Of a stretch of 35,251 nt of DNA, positions 24,799-33,439 are shown piece by piece. Origin of the DNA: Zetaproteobacteria bacterium CG1_02_53_45 (GTDB lineage: Bacteria; Pseudomonadota; Zetaproteobacteria; Mariprofundales; Mariprofundaceae); contig MNWZ01000154.1 in assembly GCA_001871925.1 (NCBI GenBank), positions 1 to 35,251 of the forward strand, in the 5' to 3' direction. Position 1 is the stretch's first letter. The number at the start of each line of letters is the position of its first letter. A program made the translations under genes and the position numbers. The notes beneath the pieces are model-generated. The model was not told the DNA's origin, did not search any database, and saw nothing but the letters and a program-made list of their open reading frames with translations.

Positions 24799-24978
24799 TC
24801 AGGCTGAAGCGGGAATTGCAGCGGCACCGCCTTCCAGACGCTCTTCCCTGTTTACCTGTACTTCTCGCGGCGCTTCAATGCCAATGCGAACCTGTCCGCC
24901 TTTTACATTCAGTACCTGAATCTGGATGTTATCCCCGATCGCGATGGATTCACCTTTTTTGCGTGTCAAAATAAGCAT
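24799..24978 (-). CDS. csrA: Carbon storage regulator CsrA (RsmA)
   Basis: This 59-residue gene is too short for the ORF track. It reads [20 protein letters not shown], continues through [17 protein letters not shown] and ends in an Ala-rich tail, so the two RNA-binding edges of CsrA (LTRK at 4-7 and the R-E-V-x-V-x-R-E-E segment) are intact. CsrA binds GGA-containing leaders to block or alter translation of carbon, motility and biofilm genes. ATG follows GGGAGA by four bases. It lies 58 bases after lysC, as in Pseudomonas where lysC precedes rsmA, and ends before a clear terminator. Identification is close to certain. Confidence 0.96.
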   Translation of the reverse strand: MLILTRKKGESIAIGDNIQIQVLNVKGGQVRIGIEAPREVQVNREERLEGGAAAIPASA

Positions 24979-25036
24979 GAGATCTCCCGTTGCTACCAGT
25001 TAAAGACTATCTTCGAAGATAATGCAAGGAGGAGCG

Positions 25037-26263
25037 TTAGCTCTCCTCCGCTTCAGTATCCAGTCCGAAGGCTGTGTGCAGTGAGCGCACGGCCAGTTCG
25101 ATATATTTCTCCTCTATGACGACGGTGATCTTGATTTCACTGGTGGTGATCATCTGGATGTTTACGCCCTCTTTGGCCAGCGCGTCGAACATCGTCTTGG
25201 CGACGCCCGCATGGGAGCGCATGCCCACACCAATGACCGATACCTTGGCCACACCATCATCTCCGCGCACATCTCGCCCGTGCAGGGATTCGCACAGCTC
25301 GCGCATCAACTGCATGGTTGCGCGGTAGTCGCTGCGCGGCACGGTAAAGGTGAGATCGGTGAATCCCTGTGCCGATACATTCTGCACGATAACATCGACA
25401 TTGATGCCTGCATCAGCCACCGGCCCGAATACATTGGCGGCAATGCCCGGGTGATCGGGGATGCCCAGGATCGTTATTTTGGCCTCGTCACGGTTGTAGG
25501 CCACACCGGAAATAGCGGCTCTTTCCATTGTATCATCCTCTTTTACTACCATTGTGCCGACAACGTCCCTGAAACTGGAACGCAGGTGTATCGGCATATT
25601 ATAACGCATTGCCATCTCCACCGAGCGTGTCTGCAAGACCTTGGCGCCCAATGAAGCGAACTCGAGCATCTCCTCATAGGCGATGCGGTCAATCTTGCGC
25701 GCGGACTTCACAATACGCGGGTCGGTGGTGTAGATGCCATCGACATCGGTATAGATATCGCAGACATCGGCCTTGACTGCTATGGCCAGTGCTACAGCCG
25801 AAGTATCCGAGCCGCCACGCCCCAGCGTGGTGATATTACCATTGTCATCCACACCCTGAAAGCCGGTCACTACCGGCACTTCACCGGCCTGCAGATGGCG
25901 CTGCAGATGCTCGCTGCGGATATCCCTGATGCGGGCGCGCTTGTGCTCGCTGCTGGTCATGACCCCGGCCTGAGCGCCGGTGTAGGAGTAGGCCTTGATG
26001 CCGCGGTGCTGCAACTCAATGGCCAACAGGGCCGCGCTGACCTGCTCACCGGTTGCCACCAGTGCATCCATCTCCCGTTCGCACGGGGATTCATCCATGT
26101 CCATGGCCATGGCAATCAGGCGGTTGGTCTCTCCGCTCATGGCGGAGACCACGACGGCAATCTGATTGCCGCGCGCCAGCTCTGCCTGTACCAGATCAGC
26201 TGTGGCGCGAATGCGCTCGATTGAGCCGACCGATGTGCCGCCGAACTTCTGTACAATGCGCAT
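25037..26263 (-). CDS. lysC: Aspartate kinase
   Basis: Phosphorylates aspartate in the first step of lysine, threonine, methionine and diaminopimelate synthesis. The N-terminal kinase domain has [37 protein letters not shown] and [13 protein letters not shown]. Two C-terminal ACT domains follow from about 265 ([18 protein letters not shown] and [20 protein letters not shown]), implying feedback control by lysine and/or threonine. The product is 408 residues, normal for the monofunctional type. The ATG at 26263 overlaps the exbD stop as TGATG and has GGAGAA upstream; the track extends one codon to a GTG. Confidence 0.97.
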   Translation of the reverse strand: MRIVQKFGGTSVGSIERIRATADLVQAELARGNQIAVVVSAMSGETNRLIAMAMDMDESPCEREMDALVATGEQVSAALLAIELQHRGIKAYSYTGAQAGVMTSSEHKRARIRDIRSEHLQRHLQAGEVPVVTGFQGVDDNGNITTLGRGGSDTSAVALAIAVKADVCDIYTDVDGIYTTDPRIVKSARKIDRIAYEEMLEFASLGAKVLQTRSVEMAMRYNMPIHLRSSFRDVVGTMVVKEDDTMERAAISGVAYNRDEAKITILGIPDHPGIAANVFGPVADAGINVDVIVQNVSAQGFTDLTFTVPRSDYRATMQLMRELCESLHGRDVRGDDGVAKVSVIGVGMRSHAGVAKTMFDALAKEGVNIQMITTSEIKITVVIEEKYIELAVRSLHTAFGLDTEAEES

Positions 26264-26682
26264 CACTGATTCTCCTGTGCGTCGGAAGAGATAGTGGCAA
26301 TACCAATTTTACTCATGTTCAGTCCTTGCAGGGTATCGAGTACATAAACCACGCGCTTGTGGTGCGACTCTGAATCGGCACGCAACACCACGCGTATGTT
26401 CGGGTCGCCATGGGTGGCATTGAGGATGCGCGGACGCAGCTCTTCATCGGTCACCGCCTCATCCTGTACAAACAGCTTGCCATCAGCACTGATGGCGATC
26501 GTGACCTGCTTGATCTCCTTCTGCTGAGCGGTGGCATGGCTGGATGGCAGTTCCAGTTTGAGGCTGGATGTGACATTGAAGGTGGTGGAGACCATGAAGA
26601 AAATCAGCATCAGAAAAACGACATCGACCAGTGGGGTAATATCCACCAGAAAATCCGCACGCTTTTTCTGACGCAGTTTCAC
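26263..26682 (-). CDS. exbD: ExbD/TolR family biopolymer transport protein
   Basis: The 139-residue protein has a short cytoplasmic N-terminus, one membrane helix (PLVDVVFLMLIFFMVSTTF) with the conserved proton-path Asp at position 20, and a periplasmic domain. With ExbB/TolQ it turns proton-motive force into work on an outer-membrane system. The start overlaps the exbB-like stop by ATGA and the stop overlaps the lysC start. No TonB, TolA or receptor gene is adjacent, so ExbD and TolR cannot be separated from context. The order of exbB-exbD ahead of lysC suggests shared expression rather than shared function. Confidence 0.87.
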   Translation of the reverse strand: MKLRQKKRADFLVDITPLVDVVFLMLIFFMVSTTFNVTSSLKLELPSSHATAQQKEIKQVTIAISADGKLFVQDEAVTDEELRPRILNATHGDPNIRVVLRADSESHHKRVVYVLDTLQGLNMSKIGIATISSDAQENQ

Positions 26683-27287
26683 GTACGCTCTCCTTTGAGC
26701 AGCTCAACAAAGCGCAGCGCATGATGCTCGATCTCGAGCACGAAACTATCCACACGTGATTCATAATAACGGTAGGCCACAATGGAAGGGATGGCCACTG
26801 AGAGACCGAAGGCCGTGGTGTTCAGGGCCTTGGAGATGCCGCCGGCCAGTACATCGGCCTTGCCGACACCAACCAGTGAAATTTGCTGAAATACCTCAAT
26901 CATACCGATGACTGTACCCAGCAGGCCAAGCAGCGGTGCAACGGCGGCGATGACGCCGAGTATGGCAACAAAACGCTCCAGATGAGCGACCTCCTGACGG
27001 CCGGACTCTTCCAGGATCTCTTTCATCACGGAGCGGTTTACGCCGCGGTTGGCCAGTGCGATCCACAGGATGCGGCTCATGGCGGTATTGTGATTCTGAC
27101 AGAATGTCATGGCGGATTTAACATCGCCGTCGCGTACGGATGTCTCCACTTGCTGGACGACTTTCAGTGGAATGACTACGGAGCGACGCAGGCTCCAGGC
27201 TCGTTCGAAAATGATCGTTAACGACAGGACAGATGCTGCCAGCAGGAAGTACATCACCGTACCGCCCTGTTGAATAAATTCTATCAC
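26679..27287 (-). CDS. exbB: MotA/TolQ/ExbB family proton channel
   Basis: About 202 residues with three membrane helices: VMYFLLAASVLSLTIIF near 11-27, ILGVIAAVAPLLGLLGTVIGMIEVF, and ALNTTAFGLSVAIPSIVAYRY. The last two carry the TVxGM and T-A-x-G-L-x-V-A-I-P motifs of the family. The start is GTG at 27287, with GGAGG five bases upstream, giving VIEFIQQGGTVMYF; the track start at 27335 lacks such a site. It forms a channel with the ExbD-like product encoded next. Confidence 0.87.
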   Translation of the reverse strand: MIEFIQQGGTVMYFLLAASVLSLTIIFERAWSLRRSVVIPLKVVQQVETSVRDGDVKSAMTFCQNHNTAMSRILWIALANRGVNRSVMKEILEESGRQEVAHLERFVAILGVIAAVAPLLGLLGTVIGMIEVFQQISLVGVGKADVLAGGISKALNTTAFGLSVAIPSIVAYRYYESRVDSFVLEIEHHALRFVELLKGERT

Positions 27288-27358
27288 TTCTGCCTCCGTC
27301 CTGTTTCCGATGAAAATAATAAACTGTTGCGGCAATTATCATGATGAGCGGGCAAATG

Positions 27359-29821
27359 TCACCCGGCTACTTTTTTCAGCCATTGCCAGTAGTGCTGCGC
27401 CTGTTCGCGCCGGGAGGGGCTCGGCGCTGACCAGTAACGGGCCTGCGGCTGGCTGTCGCGCCATGTTACCATTACAGCACCCTCGGCCGTATTGCGGATC
27501 TCTGCACCGATGCTGCGATAACGGGCGACAACCTTTGCGGCCGGAAACCGGTAATGATTATGCGCACCCGTCTGTGCCACGGCCAATGCAGGCGCCAGCC
27601 GTCTGATAAAGCTGGCCGTGCTGGATGTGCGGCTGCCATGATGCGGCATCAGCATGGCACCTACAGCCTCTATGTCGCTGGCAAGCAGTGCCCGCTCACT
27701 TGCCGTTTCAATATCGCCCGGCCACAACAGATGTATCGCGTCGCTCAATGCCACGGATACCACCAGAGAGGTGTTGTTTTCATTGTTCGGGGCAAAACCG
27801 CGCGGCGGCCACAGGATGGTAAGCGCTGCGGCGGTTTTGCTACCGGGGTCTTCTAGCCGGTGACTGTCGCCTCTGGCCAGCCAGCGCACGCGCGTGCCCT
27901 GTGCTGCTGCCTGCGCGATGATACTGTGCACCTGTTGGTCTCTGCGCGCTGCCGGCGCATCCGGTAGCCAGATCTCATCAATGTGATTGACCGCTTGCAG
28001 CAGGGAGAGCGCACCGCCGAGATGATCGGCTTGCGCATGACTGAGAATCAGCAGATCCACATGGGTAAAGCCCAGGGTGCGCAGGCCGGCAGCTACCGTG
28101 GTGCCGCCGTTATAGCGGCTGCCGGCCCGACCCGGCACATCCACAACGATAACCCTGCCACCGGGCAGCAGCAGGGTGGAGGCTGCTGCCTGACCGACAT
28201 CCCATGCCACCCAGAGCGGTGCATCCACATCGCGCTCGTGCAGTACTGCTGCCGTATAGAGGCCGACAACCAGAGAGGCCAGCAGTGCTGCGCGCGCATA
28301 CGATCTGTGCAACAGCAGCCAGCCGGCGAACAGCATGCCGGCGAAATAGAGGCCGCCCAGCCATAACGGCGGATGCACGGCCCATACCACGCCGGCAGGC
28401 AGGGTCATCAGCCAGTGCAGCACGACCAGGCCGATCTCTACAGCGAAGCCTGCCGCCTGCATCAGCAGTGCCGCCAGCGTCGGCAGATTGAACAGGGCGG
28501 CCAGCTCCGCCAGCACGCCCATCGGCATGACCAGCAGCCCGTAGATCGGCACCAGCATCAGGTTGGCCAGCAGCGTATAGACGGGCAGCCGACCGAAAAT
28601 CGCCAGTGTGATGGGCAGTGTCGCCAGCGTGGCAACCAGCGATACCCAGAGCAGTGTTCTGGCCGCCGGGATCAACTGCCGCACGGAGAGTGTGGCGCGG
28701 CTCTCTGTTTTCATATCTGTCGCCCAGAGCAGTAGTGCGGCGGTTGCGGTAAATGAGAGCCAGAGGGAGAGCGAGGCAACCGAGGCAGGATCAAACAGCA
28801 GGATCAGCCCGAGGGCCGCCAGCAGGATGTTCAGCGGTGCATGACGTGCCGACAGGCTTAATGCCAGCACGCCTGCTGCCAGCATGATGGCGGCACGCAC
28901 GGCAGGCAGCGGCCAGCCGGCGATCAGCGCATAGGCCATGGCCGCCACGATCCCGCCCAGCATGGCCAGCGTACGCACAGGCAGCGTGACGATCCAGGCC
29001 TCCCTGCGCGTTAACAGCCACCAGAGCAGGGCCATGCCTGATGCCGCCACCATGCCGACATGCATGCCGGAGATAGCCAGCAGATGCGCGGTTCCTGTTG
29101 CCGCGAAGGCCGTGTTGACGCTATCAGCTACAAGTGAGCGCTCGCCGAGCAGTAGCGCCCGCAGCACGCCAGCCGGCGCTTGGATCACTCCTGTCAAAGC
29201 CTTGCTGATGCGCTCTCGCCCCTGTTGCAGTGCGGAGTTGCCGGGCGAGAGCAGCTGCAACGCTCCGCGTATGCTGCCGATCAGGGCAATATGGTGATCA
29301 AAACACCATGCGCGATAATCAAAAGCACCCGGATTGTACCTGTTTTCGGGTCGGTGCCAGCGGGCAGAGAAATGAATGCGGTCACCGGCATGCAGCTCTG
29401 TGTGGCCGGATGGATTGTGGTAGATATAGAGCAGCGCCTTGCCGGCGAGAGCCGCACCATCATCGCGAAGCATCTCATGCAGTTGCAGGCGGGTAAAAGC
29501 GGGGGTCTGTACTATCTGCTGAATACGGGCCGAGCTGCTTGCGGGGGTTGCCAGCCAGCTCTGATCCACGTTTACGCTGCCGGCATCCAGCAGCAGATCG
29601 CCCGTGCCCCAGAGGAAGGCCAGCAATAATAGCAGGGCAGGGGTGCGGCGGCGCAGGATCAACAGAGACAGTGCCAACAGAGGCAGCAGTAGAGCAGAGG
29701 AAAGCAGCGAAACAATATCGCTGCGTGCCAGAGCTACTCCGGCTGCCCATGCGCATACCGGCCATAGCATCGGCAGGCTGTCGGGTTGTATATACGCAGC
29801 AAACCGGCCGGTTTGTGTCAT
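27359..29821 (-). CDS. comEC: ComEC/Rec2 DNA-uptake channel protein
   Basis: The 820-residue inner-membrane protein is proposed to pass single-stranded DNA into the cytoplasm during transformation. The N-terminal part holds membrane helices and an OB-like DUF4131 region (YIYHNPSGHTELHAGDRIHF). The competence domain follows, with ALLLGERSLV, TGTAHLLAISGMHVGM and LTRREAWIV. The C-terminal metallo-beta-lactamase-like domain starts near 540, with LLILSHAQADHLGGALSLL, NNTSLVVSV, LLWPGDIE and MLMPHHGSRTSST. In that domain the usual HxDxDH reads HAQADH, so one metal-ligand position differs. It lies 21 bases after ribD; the ribosome site is weak. Confidence 0.9.
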   Translation of the reverse strand: MTQTGRFAAYIQPDSLPMLWPVCAWAAGVALARSDIVSLLSSALLLPLLALSLLILRRRTPALLLLLAFLWGTGDLLLDAGSVNVDQSWLATPASSSARIQQIVQTPAFTRLQLHEMLRDDGAALAGKALLYIYHNPSGHTELHAGDRIHFSARWHRPENRYNPGAFDYRAWCFDHHIALIGSIRGALQLLSPGNSALQQGRERISKALTGVIQAPAGVLRALLLGERSLVADSVNTAFAATGTAHLLAISGMHVGMVAASGMALLWWLLTRREAWIVTLPVRTLAMLGGIVAAMAYALIAGWPLPAVRAAIMLAAGVLALSLSARHAPLNILLAALGLILLFDPASVASLSLWLSFTATAALLLWATDMKTESRATLSVRQLIPAARTLLWVSLVATLATLPITLAIFGRLPVYTLLANLMLVPIYGLLVMPMGVLAELAALFNLPTLAALLMQAAGFAVEIGLVVLHWLMTLPAGVVWAVHPPLWLGGLYFAGMLFAGWLLLHRSYARAALLASLVVGLYTAAVLHERDVDAPLWVAWDVGQAAASTLLLPGGRVIVVDVPGRAGSRYNGGTTVAAGLRTLGFTHVDLLILSHAQADHLGGALSLLQAVNHIDEIWLPDAPAARRDQQVHSIIAQAAAQGTRVRWLARGDSHRLEDPGSKTAAALTILWPPRGFAPNNENNTSLVVSVALSDAIHLLWPGDIETASERALLASDIEAVGAMLMPHHGSRTSSTASFIRRLAPALAVAQTGAHNHYRFPAAKVVARYRSIGAEIRNTAEGAVMVTWRDSQPQARYWSAPSPSRREQAQHYWQWLKKVAG

Positions 29822-29842
29822 GGTTCAGCCGGTTGCACGGGA

Positions 29843-30922
29843 TCAGTCCGGGTAGACTATCCGGCCACGAATCATCTGGTCCGAATCCAGCATCAGGCGC
29901 TCTACCTGCTCGAGGTGCGGTGCCTCCGCCATGGTATCCACCCCCCGGCCGGACCAGAGGGAAACGGCATCGCGCCCGCCGATCAGTATAGGTGCCTGAT
30001 AGAGGACAAGCTCATCGGTGCAGTGTGCTTCAAGAAAAGAGGCGTGCAGCTCGCCGCCGCCCTCAAGCAGTAGCTGCAGTCGACCATCGCGGGCCAGATG
30101 TTTGAGCGCATCGCCCAGACTGCCGACCTGTTCGATTGCGACACCCGCCTGCCGCCATTGCTCCGTATGTGCATTGATGCTGCGCACATAAAATCGAGCC
30201 GGCGCCTCTGCTGACAGCAGCTTGCAGTCGGCAAAGAATTTAGGCGTTTCAAAGCACATGACGACGCGAAGCGGCACATCGCCGATGATAGGAACCCCGC
30301 GCACGGTCAACGATGGATTATCATGCTTCAAGGTGCCGGCGCCAACGATAATGGCATCGCTGGCGGCTCGCAGTCTCTGCGCATGCAGGCGTGATGCTTC
30401 ACCGCTGATCCATTGTGACTGGTGGGTGCGCGTGGCCATTTTGCCATCCAGAGAGATGGCCGCTTTGGCGGTGACATAGGGTCTGCCTGTGCGTAGATAG
30501 TGGAAGAACGGCAGATTCAGCCCCTCGGCCTGCGCGCGTAGTACACCGGCAGTCACACTGATGCCTGCGGCTTCCAGTATTTTATGGCCGCCGGCCATTT
30601 TCGGGTTAGGGTCGGATGAAGCATAGACCACATGGCGAATGCCGGCGCGCCGGATGGCTTCGGTGCAGGCGGGTGTGCGTCCGTGCGAGGCACAGGGCTC
30701 AAGCGTGACGTAGAGTGTGCCGCCACGCGCTCTTTTGCCGGCCACCTGTAGTGCCACGGCTTCGGCATGCGGGCCGCCCGCGCGCTTGTGCCAGCCCAGC
30801 CCGACAACCTCCCCGTTGTTGACAACAATAGCGCCAACACGCGGGTTCGGATGCGTTGTACCGCCGCCTTTCTTGGCCAGCTCAATGGCCTGCTGCATCA
30901 ATACTTCATGTGGGTTTGACAT
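29843..30922 (-). CDS. ribD: Bifunctional riboflavin deaminase/reductase
   Basis: Catalyses deamination and then reduction of the pyrimidine intermediate in riboflavin synthesis. The N-terminal deaminase has THPNPRVGAIVV, the zinc motif HAEAVAL and PCASHGRTPACTEAIRRAG. The C-terminal reductase has VTAKAAISLDGKMATRTHQS, DAIIVGAGTLKHDNPSLTVR and LLLEGGGELHASFL. About 359 residues from the ATG at 30922 (MSNPHEVLMQQAIELA), a typical length; an ATG five codons upstream is possible. The 58 residues further upstream in the track are a shadow of the divergent yaaA. No FMN riboswitch is seen upstream. Confidence 0.95.
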   Translation of the reverse strand: MSNPHEVLMQQAIELAKKGGGTTHPNPRVGAIVVNNGEVVGLGWHKRAGGPHAEAVALQVAGKRARGGTLYVTLEPCASHGRTPACTEAIRRAGIRHVVYASSDPNPKMAGGHKILEAAGISVTAGVLRAQAEGLNLPFFHYLRTGRPYVTAKAAISLDGKMATRTHQSQWISGEASRLHAQRLRAASDAIIVGAGTLKHDNPSLTVRGVPIIGDVPLRVVMCFETPKFFADCKLLSAEAPARFYVRSINAHTEQWRQAGVAIEQVGSLGDALKHLARDGRLQLLLEGGGELHASFLEAHCTDELVLYQAPILIGGRDAVSLWSGRGVDTMAEAPHLEQVERLMLDSDQMIRGRIVYPD

Positions 30923-30989
30923 CTCTTCTGGCACCATCCCATTAAGCTGGCGTTTTCTTTTCCGCAAATCAAGCCATAGCATGCGGCTC

Positions 30990-31754
30990 ATGCTGATGAT
31001 GATCTCTCCCGCCAAGAAGCTCGATAGTGCTACCTGTGCCGAAACGACCCGTTTCAGCGAAGCGGAGTTGCTGGAGCACGCTGCCGAGCTGGCCACATTG
31101 ATGCGCGATATGGACAGTTTTCAGGTGGCCGGCCTGATGAAGCTGTCGATGAATCTGGCCGACCTGAATGTGCAGCGCTTTCAACGCTGGCAACGCCCGT
31201 TTACCGCCGCCAATGCCAGAGAGGCGATCTTCAGCTTTCGCGGCGATGTCTATCAGGGCATGGATGCCGATTCGTTCAGCAGCGATGAGTTGAGCTTTGC
31301 CCAGTCTCACCTGCGTATCCTCTCCGGCCTCTATGGTTTGCTGCGCCCGCTGGATCTGATGCAGCACTACCGGCTGGAGATGGGCACGAAACTGGCCAAT
31401 GCCCGCGGGCCTGATCTCTATGCCTTCTGGGGATCCATCATTACCGATGCAGTGAATCGGGCACTGGCGGGGCAGGGTGATGATATCCTGATTAATCTGG
31501 CTTCCGGCGAATATTTCAAGGCTGTGCAGCAGCAGGGTATTCGCGGACGTATCATAACGCCGGTGTTCAAGGAGTGCAGGAACGGGCAGTATAAAATTAT
31601 CAGCTTCAACGCCAAGCGAGCACGCGGCCTGATGTGCCGGTATATCATTCAGCATGCGCTGAGTGAGCCAGAGCAGCTCAAGGATTTTGATTTGGCCGAC
31701 TATCGCTATTCAGCTGAGCTGAGCGCAGGCGATCAGTGGGTTTTCATCCGCTGA
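30990..31754 (+). CDS. yaaA: YaaA family peroxide-stress protein
   Basis: The 254-residue product matches E. coli YaaA along its length: LMMISPAKKLDSAT at the start, FRGDVYQGMDADSFSSDEL, LRILSGLYGLLRPLDLMQ, RLEMGTKLANARGPDLYAFWG, LINLASGEYFKAV and ISFNAKRARGLMCRYI. In E. coli this DNA-binding protein limits intracellular iron and oxidative DNA damage under peroxide. Start: ATG at 30990 gives MLMMISPAKKLD, matching family N-termini; 30981 is a close alternative and neither has a clear ribosome site. The track ORF begins in the ribD shadow. It is divergent from ribD with 67 bases between. Confidence 0.93.
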   Translation: MLMMISPAKKLDSATCAETTRFSEAELLEHAAELATLMRDMDSFQVAGLMKLSMNLADLNVQRFQRWQRPFTAANAREAIFSFRGDVYQGMDADSFSSDELSFAQSHLRILSGLYGLLRPLDLMQHYRLEMGTKLANARGPDLYAFWGSIITDAVNRALAGQGDDILINLASGEYFKAVQQQGIRGRIITPVFKECRNGQYKIISFNAKRARGLMCRYIIQHALSEPEQLKDFDLADYRYSAELSAGDQWVFIR

Positions 31755-31866
31755 GGCAGTGCCCGACCGGGATGCGTCTACTCTATTCCGCGGAAATATG
31801 GGCCGGGTAAGTGAGCCCTCGGCCGAGCGGGGAGCAGACGGGTGGTACGCACATCGCTTCGATGGG

Positions 31867-31896
31867 TTGATATATTTTAAATAATTGTAATAATCA
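31867..31896 (+). promoter_or_regulatory. Candidate promoter for the GGDEF gene
   Basis: TTGATA and TAATCA are separated by 18 bases within the only AT-rich stretch of the gap between yaaA and the cyclase gene; TAATAA at a spacing of 15 is an alternative -10. It lies 36 bases before the chosen start. This is pattern-based only. Confidence 0.4.
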
Positions 31897-31931
31897 TTTG
31901 TTTGCTTCAGCACGGCAGGAGGGCAGCCAGC

Positions 31932-33428
31932 GTGGTTGATAAGTGGACCGACAGATTCAGCATAGAAGATAAAAGGCTCAGCGATCAGTTTCGTATTTTC
32001 GCTATCCTGCTGCTGCTTACCCCTACGGCTGTATTTCTCTATATCGCCAGTGACCTGGCCTCTTTGTCCGAACTGCTGCAGGCCCGGTATATTGTCCCTT
32101 ACCTCTTCTCGTTTATCATCACGCTGGGTGTGCTGGCCCTGCTACAGAGCATGTTTTCGCAACTCTCCTCCATTTCGTCGGCGATGATGAGCCGGGTGGA
32201 ACATCAGCCGGGCGCGCTCGAGGATGTGCAGGGTGCATATGAGCTGCGTGGTATTGTCGGCAGTTTCGGTACACTGCTCGAGCAGTACCAACGCGCCACC
32301 ACCGACCTCCAGCGCAGGGCGCTTGAACTGCTGTTGATCAAGGAGCTGTCCAACGAAGCCAGTGCTAATCTGGATATGCTGACACTGCTCAATATCCTGC
32401 TCGACAAAATCATGCAGGTGAACAAGGTCAATATAGGTTCTGTTTTTCTCGTTGAGGAGGATGGTGAACATTTCCGTATTATTGGTTGCCGGGGCATTGA
32501 GGGTGACAACATCATTGGCAGCACCGTTGCGATCAAAGACTCCATAGCCCACTCGCTGGTTGAGCAGGGCAGCAAGTCATTGCTGGTGGATGATATCGAA
32601 ACAGATCTGCGCTTCGGAAAAAAGAATGATCCGAAATATGGTTCGCCATCGTTTCTGTCACTGCCGGTGCGTTGTGGCGAGGATCTGGTTGCGGTTATTA
32701 ACCTGGCTCACAAGGATAATGATGAGCTCTTTCAACAGGAAGATGTCGAACTGGCAACGATCATGATTCATGAGATCGGTTTTGCACTGGAGAATGCCCG
32801 TGCCCATTCCGAAATCAAACACCATGTCGAGCTTCTTGAGCAGCAGACCATTGTGCTGAAGGAGGAGATTCGTCGGCGCAAGCTGGCAGAGAAAGAGCTG
32901 GAAAGCCTTGCTCTCAAGGACACGCTGACGGGGATTTCCAACCGCTATATGTTTATTGATCGGCTGGAAGTGGCGGTAGCGCATGCGCAGCGGCGCAGGG
33001 CAAAGCTGGCCGTGATGTTTGTTGATCTGGATCGGTTCAAGTTTATCAATGATACATATGGCCATGCGGCCGGTGATGAGGTGTTGCGCAATGTTGCCAC
33101 GCGCATGACATCCTGCCTGCGTGAGATTGACCTGATTGCCCGCTACGGCGGGGATGAGTTTACCGTTACGCTGATGGATGTGACCGATAGAGCCGGGATC
33201 ATGCACGTTGCCAATAAGATTATTCAGGCCCTGCAGCAGCCGATCAGGCTCAATAGTGTTGAGCTTGCTGTAGGGTGCAGTATCGGCATCACTATTTATC
33301 CTGACGATTCGGAGAACTTTGAAGCGCTGATCCGCAATGCTGATGCGGCCATGTATGTTGCCAAGCAGGATCGCGATGCCAGTTTTCACTTTTATACACC
33401 GCCACTACCCGAGACTGAAGCCGGCTGA
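31932..33428 (+). CDS. GAF-GGDEF diguanylate cyclase
   Basis: Makes cyclic di-GMP from GTP. The 498-residue protein has two membrane helices near 20-45 and 55-80, a GAF domain over about 135-290 (LLNILLDKIMQVNKVNIGSV to IGFALENARAHSEI), a coiled linker (LLEQQTIVLKEEIRRRKLAEKELES) and a GGDEF domain from about 325. The active site RYGGDEF is intact. The inhibitory site RxxD (REID) sits five residues before it, so product inhibition is expected. DTLTGISNRYMFIDRL is the usual entry motif. Start: GTG at 31932 with AGGAGG upstream, in preference to the track TTG at 31902, which has none. It converges on the YihY gene. Confidence 0.9.
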   Translation: MVDKWTDRFSIEDKRLSDQFRIFAILLLLTPTAVFLYIASDLASLSELLQARYIVPYLFSFIITLGVLALLQSMFSQLSSISSAMMSRVEHQPGALEDVQGAYELRGIVGSFGTLLEQYQRATTDLQRRALELLLIKELSNEASANLDMLTLLNILLDKIMQVNKVNIGSVFLVEEDGEHFRIIGCRGIEGDNIIGSTVAIKDSIAHSLVEQGSKSLLVDDIETDLRFGKKNDPKYGSPSFLSLPVRCGEDLVAVINLAHKDNDELFQQEDVELATIMIHEIGFALENARAHSEIKHHVELLEQQTIVLKEEIRRRKLAEKELESLALKDTLTGISNRYMFIDRLEVAVAHAQRRRAKLAVMFVDLDRFKFINDTYGHAAGDEVLRNVATRMTSCLREIDLIARYGGDEFTVTLMDVTDRAGIMHVANKIIQALQQPIRLNSVELAVGCSIGITIYPDDSENFEALIRNADAAMYVAKQDRDASFHFYTPPLPETEAG

Positions 33429-33439
33429 CGCTGGCCGGG

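Noticed and set aside
31755-31866. Possible c-di-GMP riboswitch before the GGDEF gene
   Set aside because: A GGTACGCAC-like string is present, but the rest of a GEMM fold was not found.
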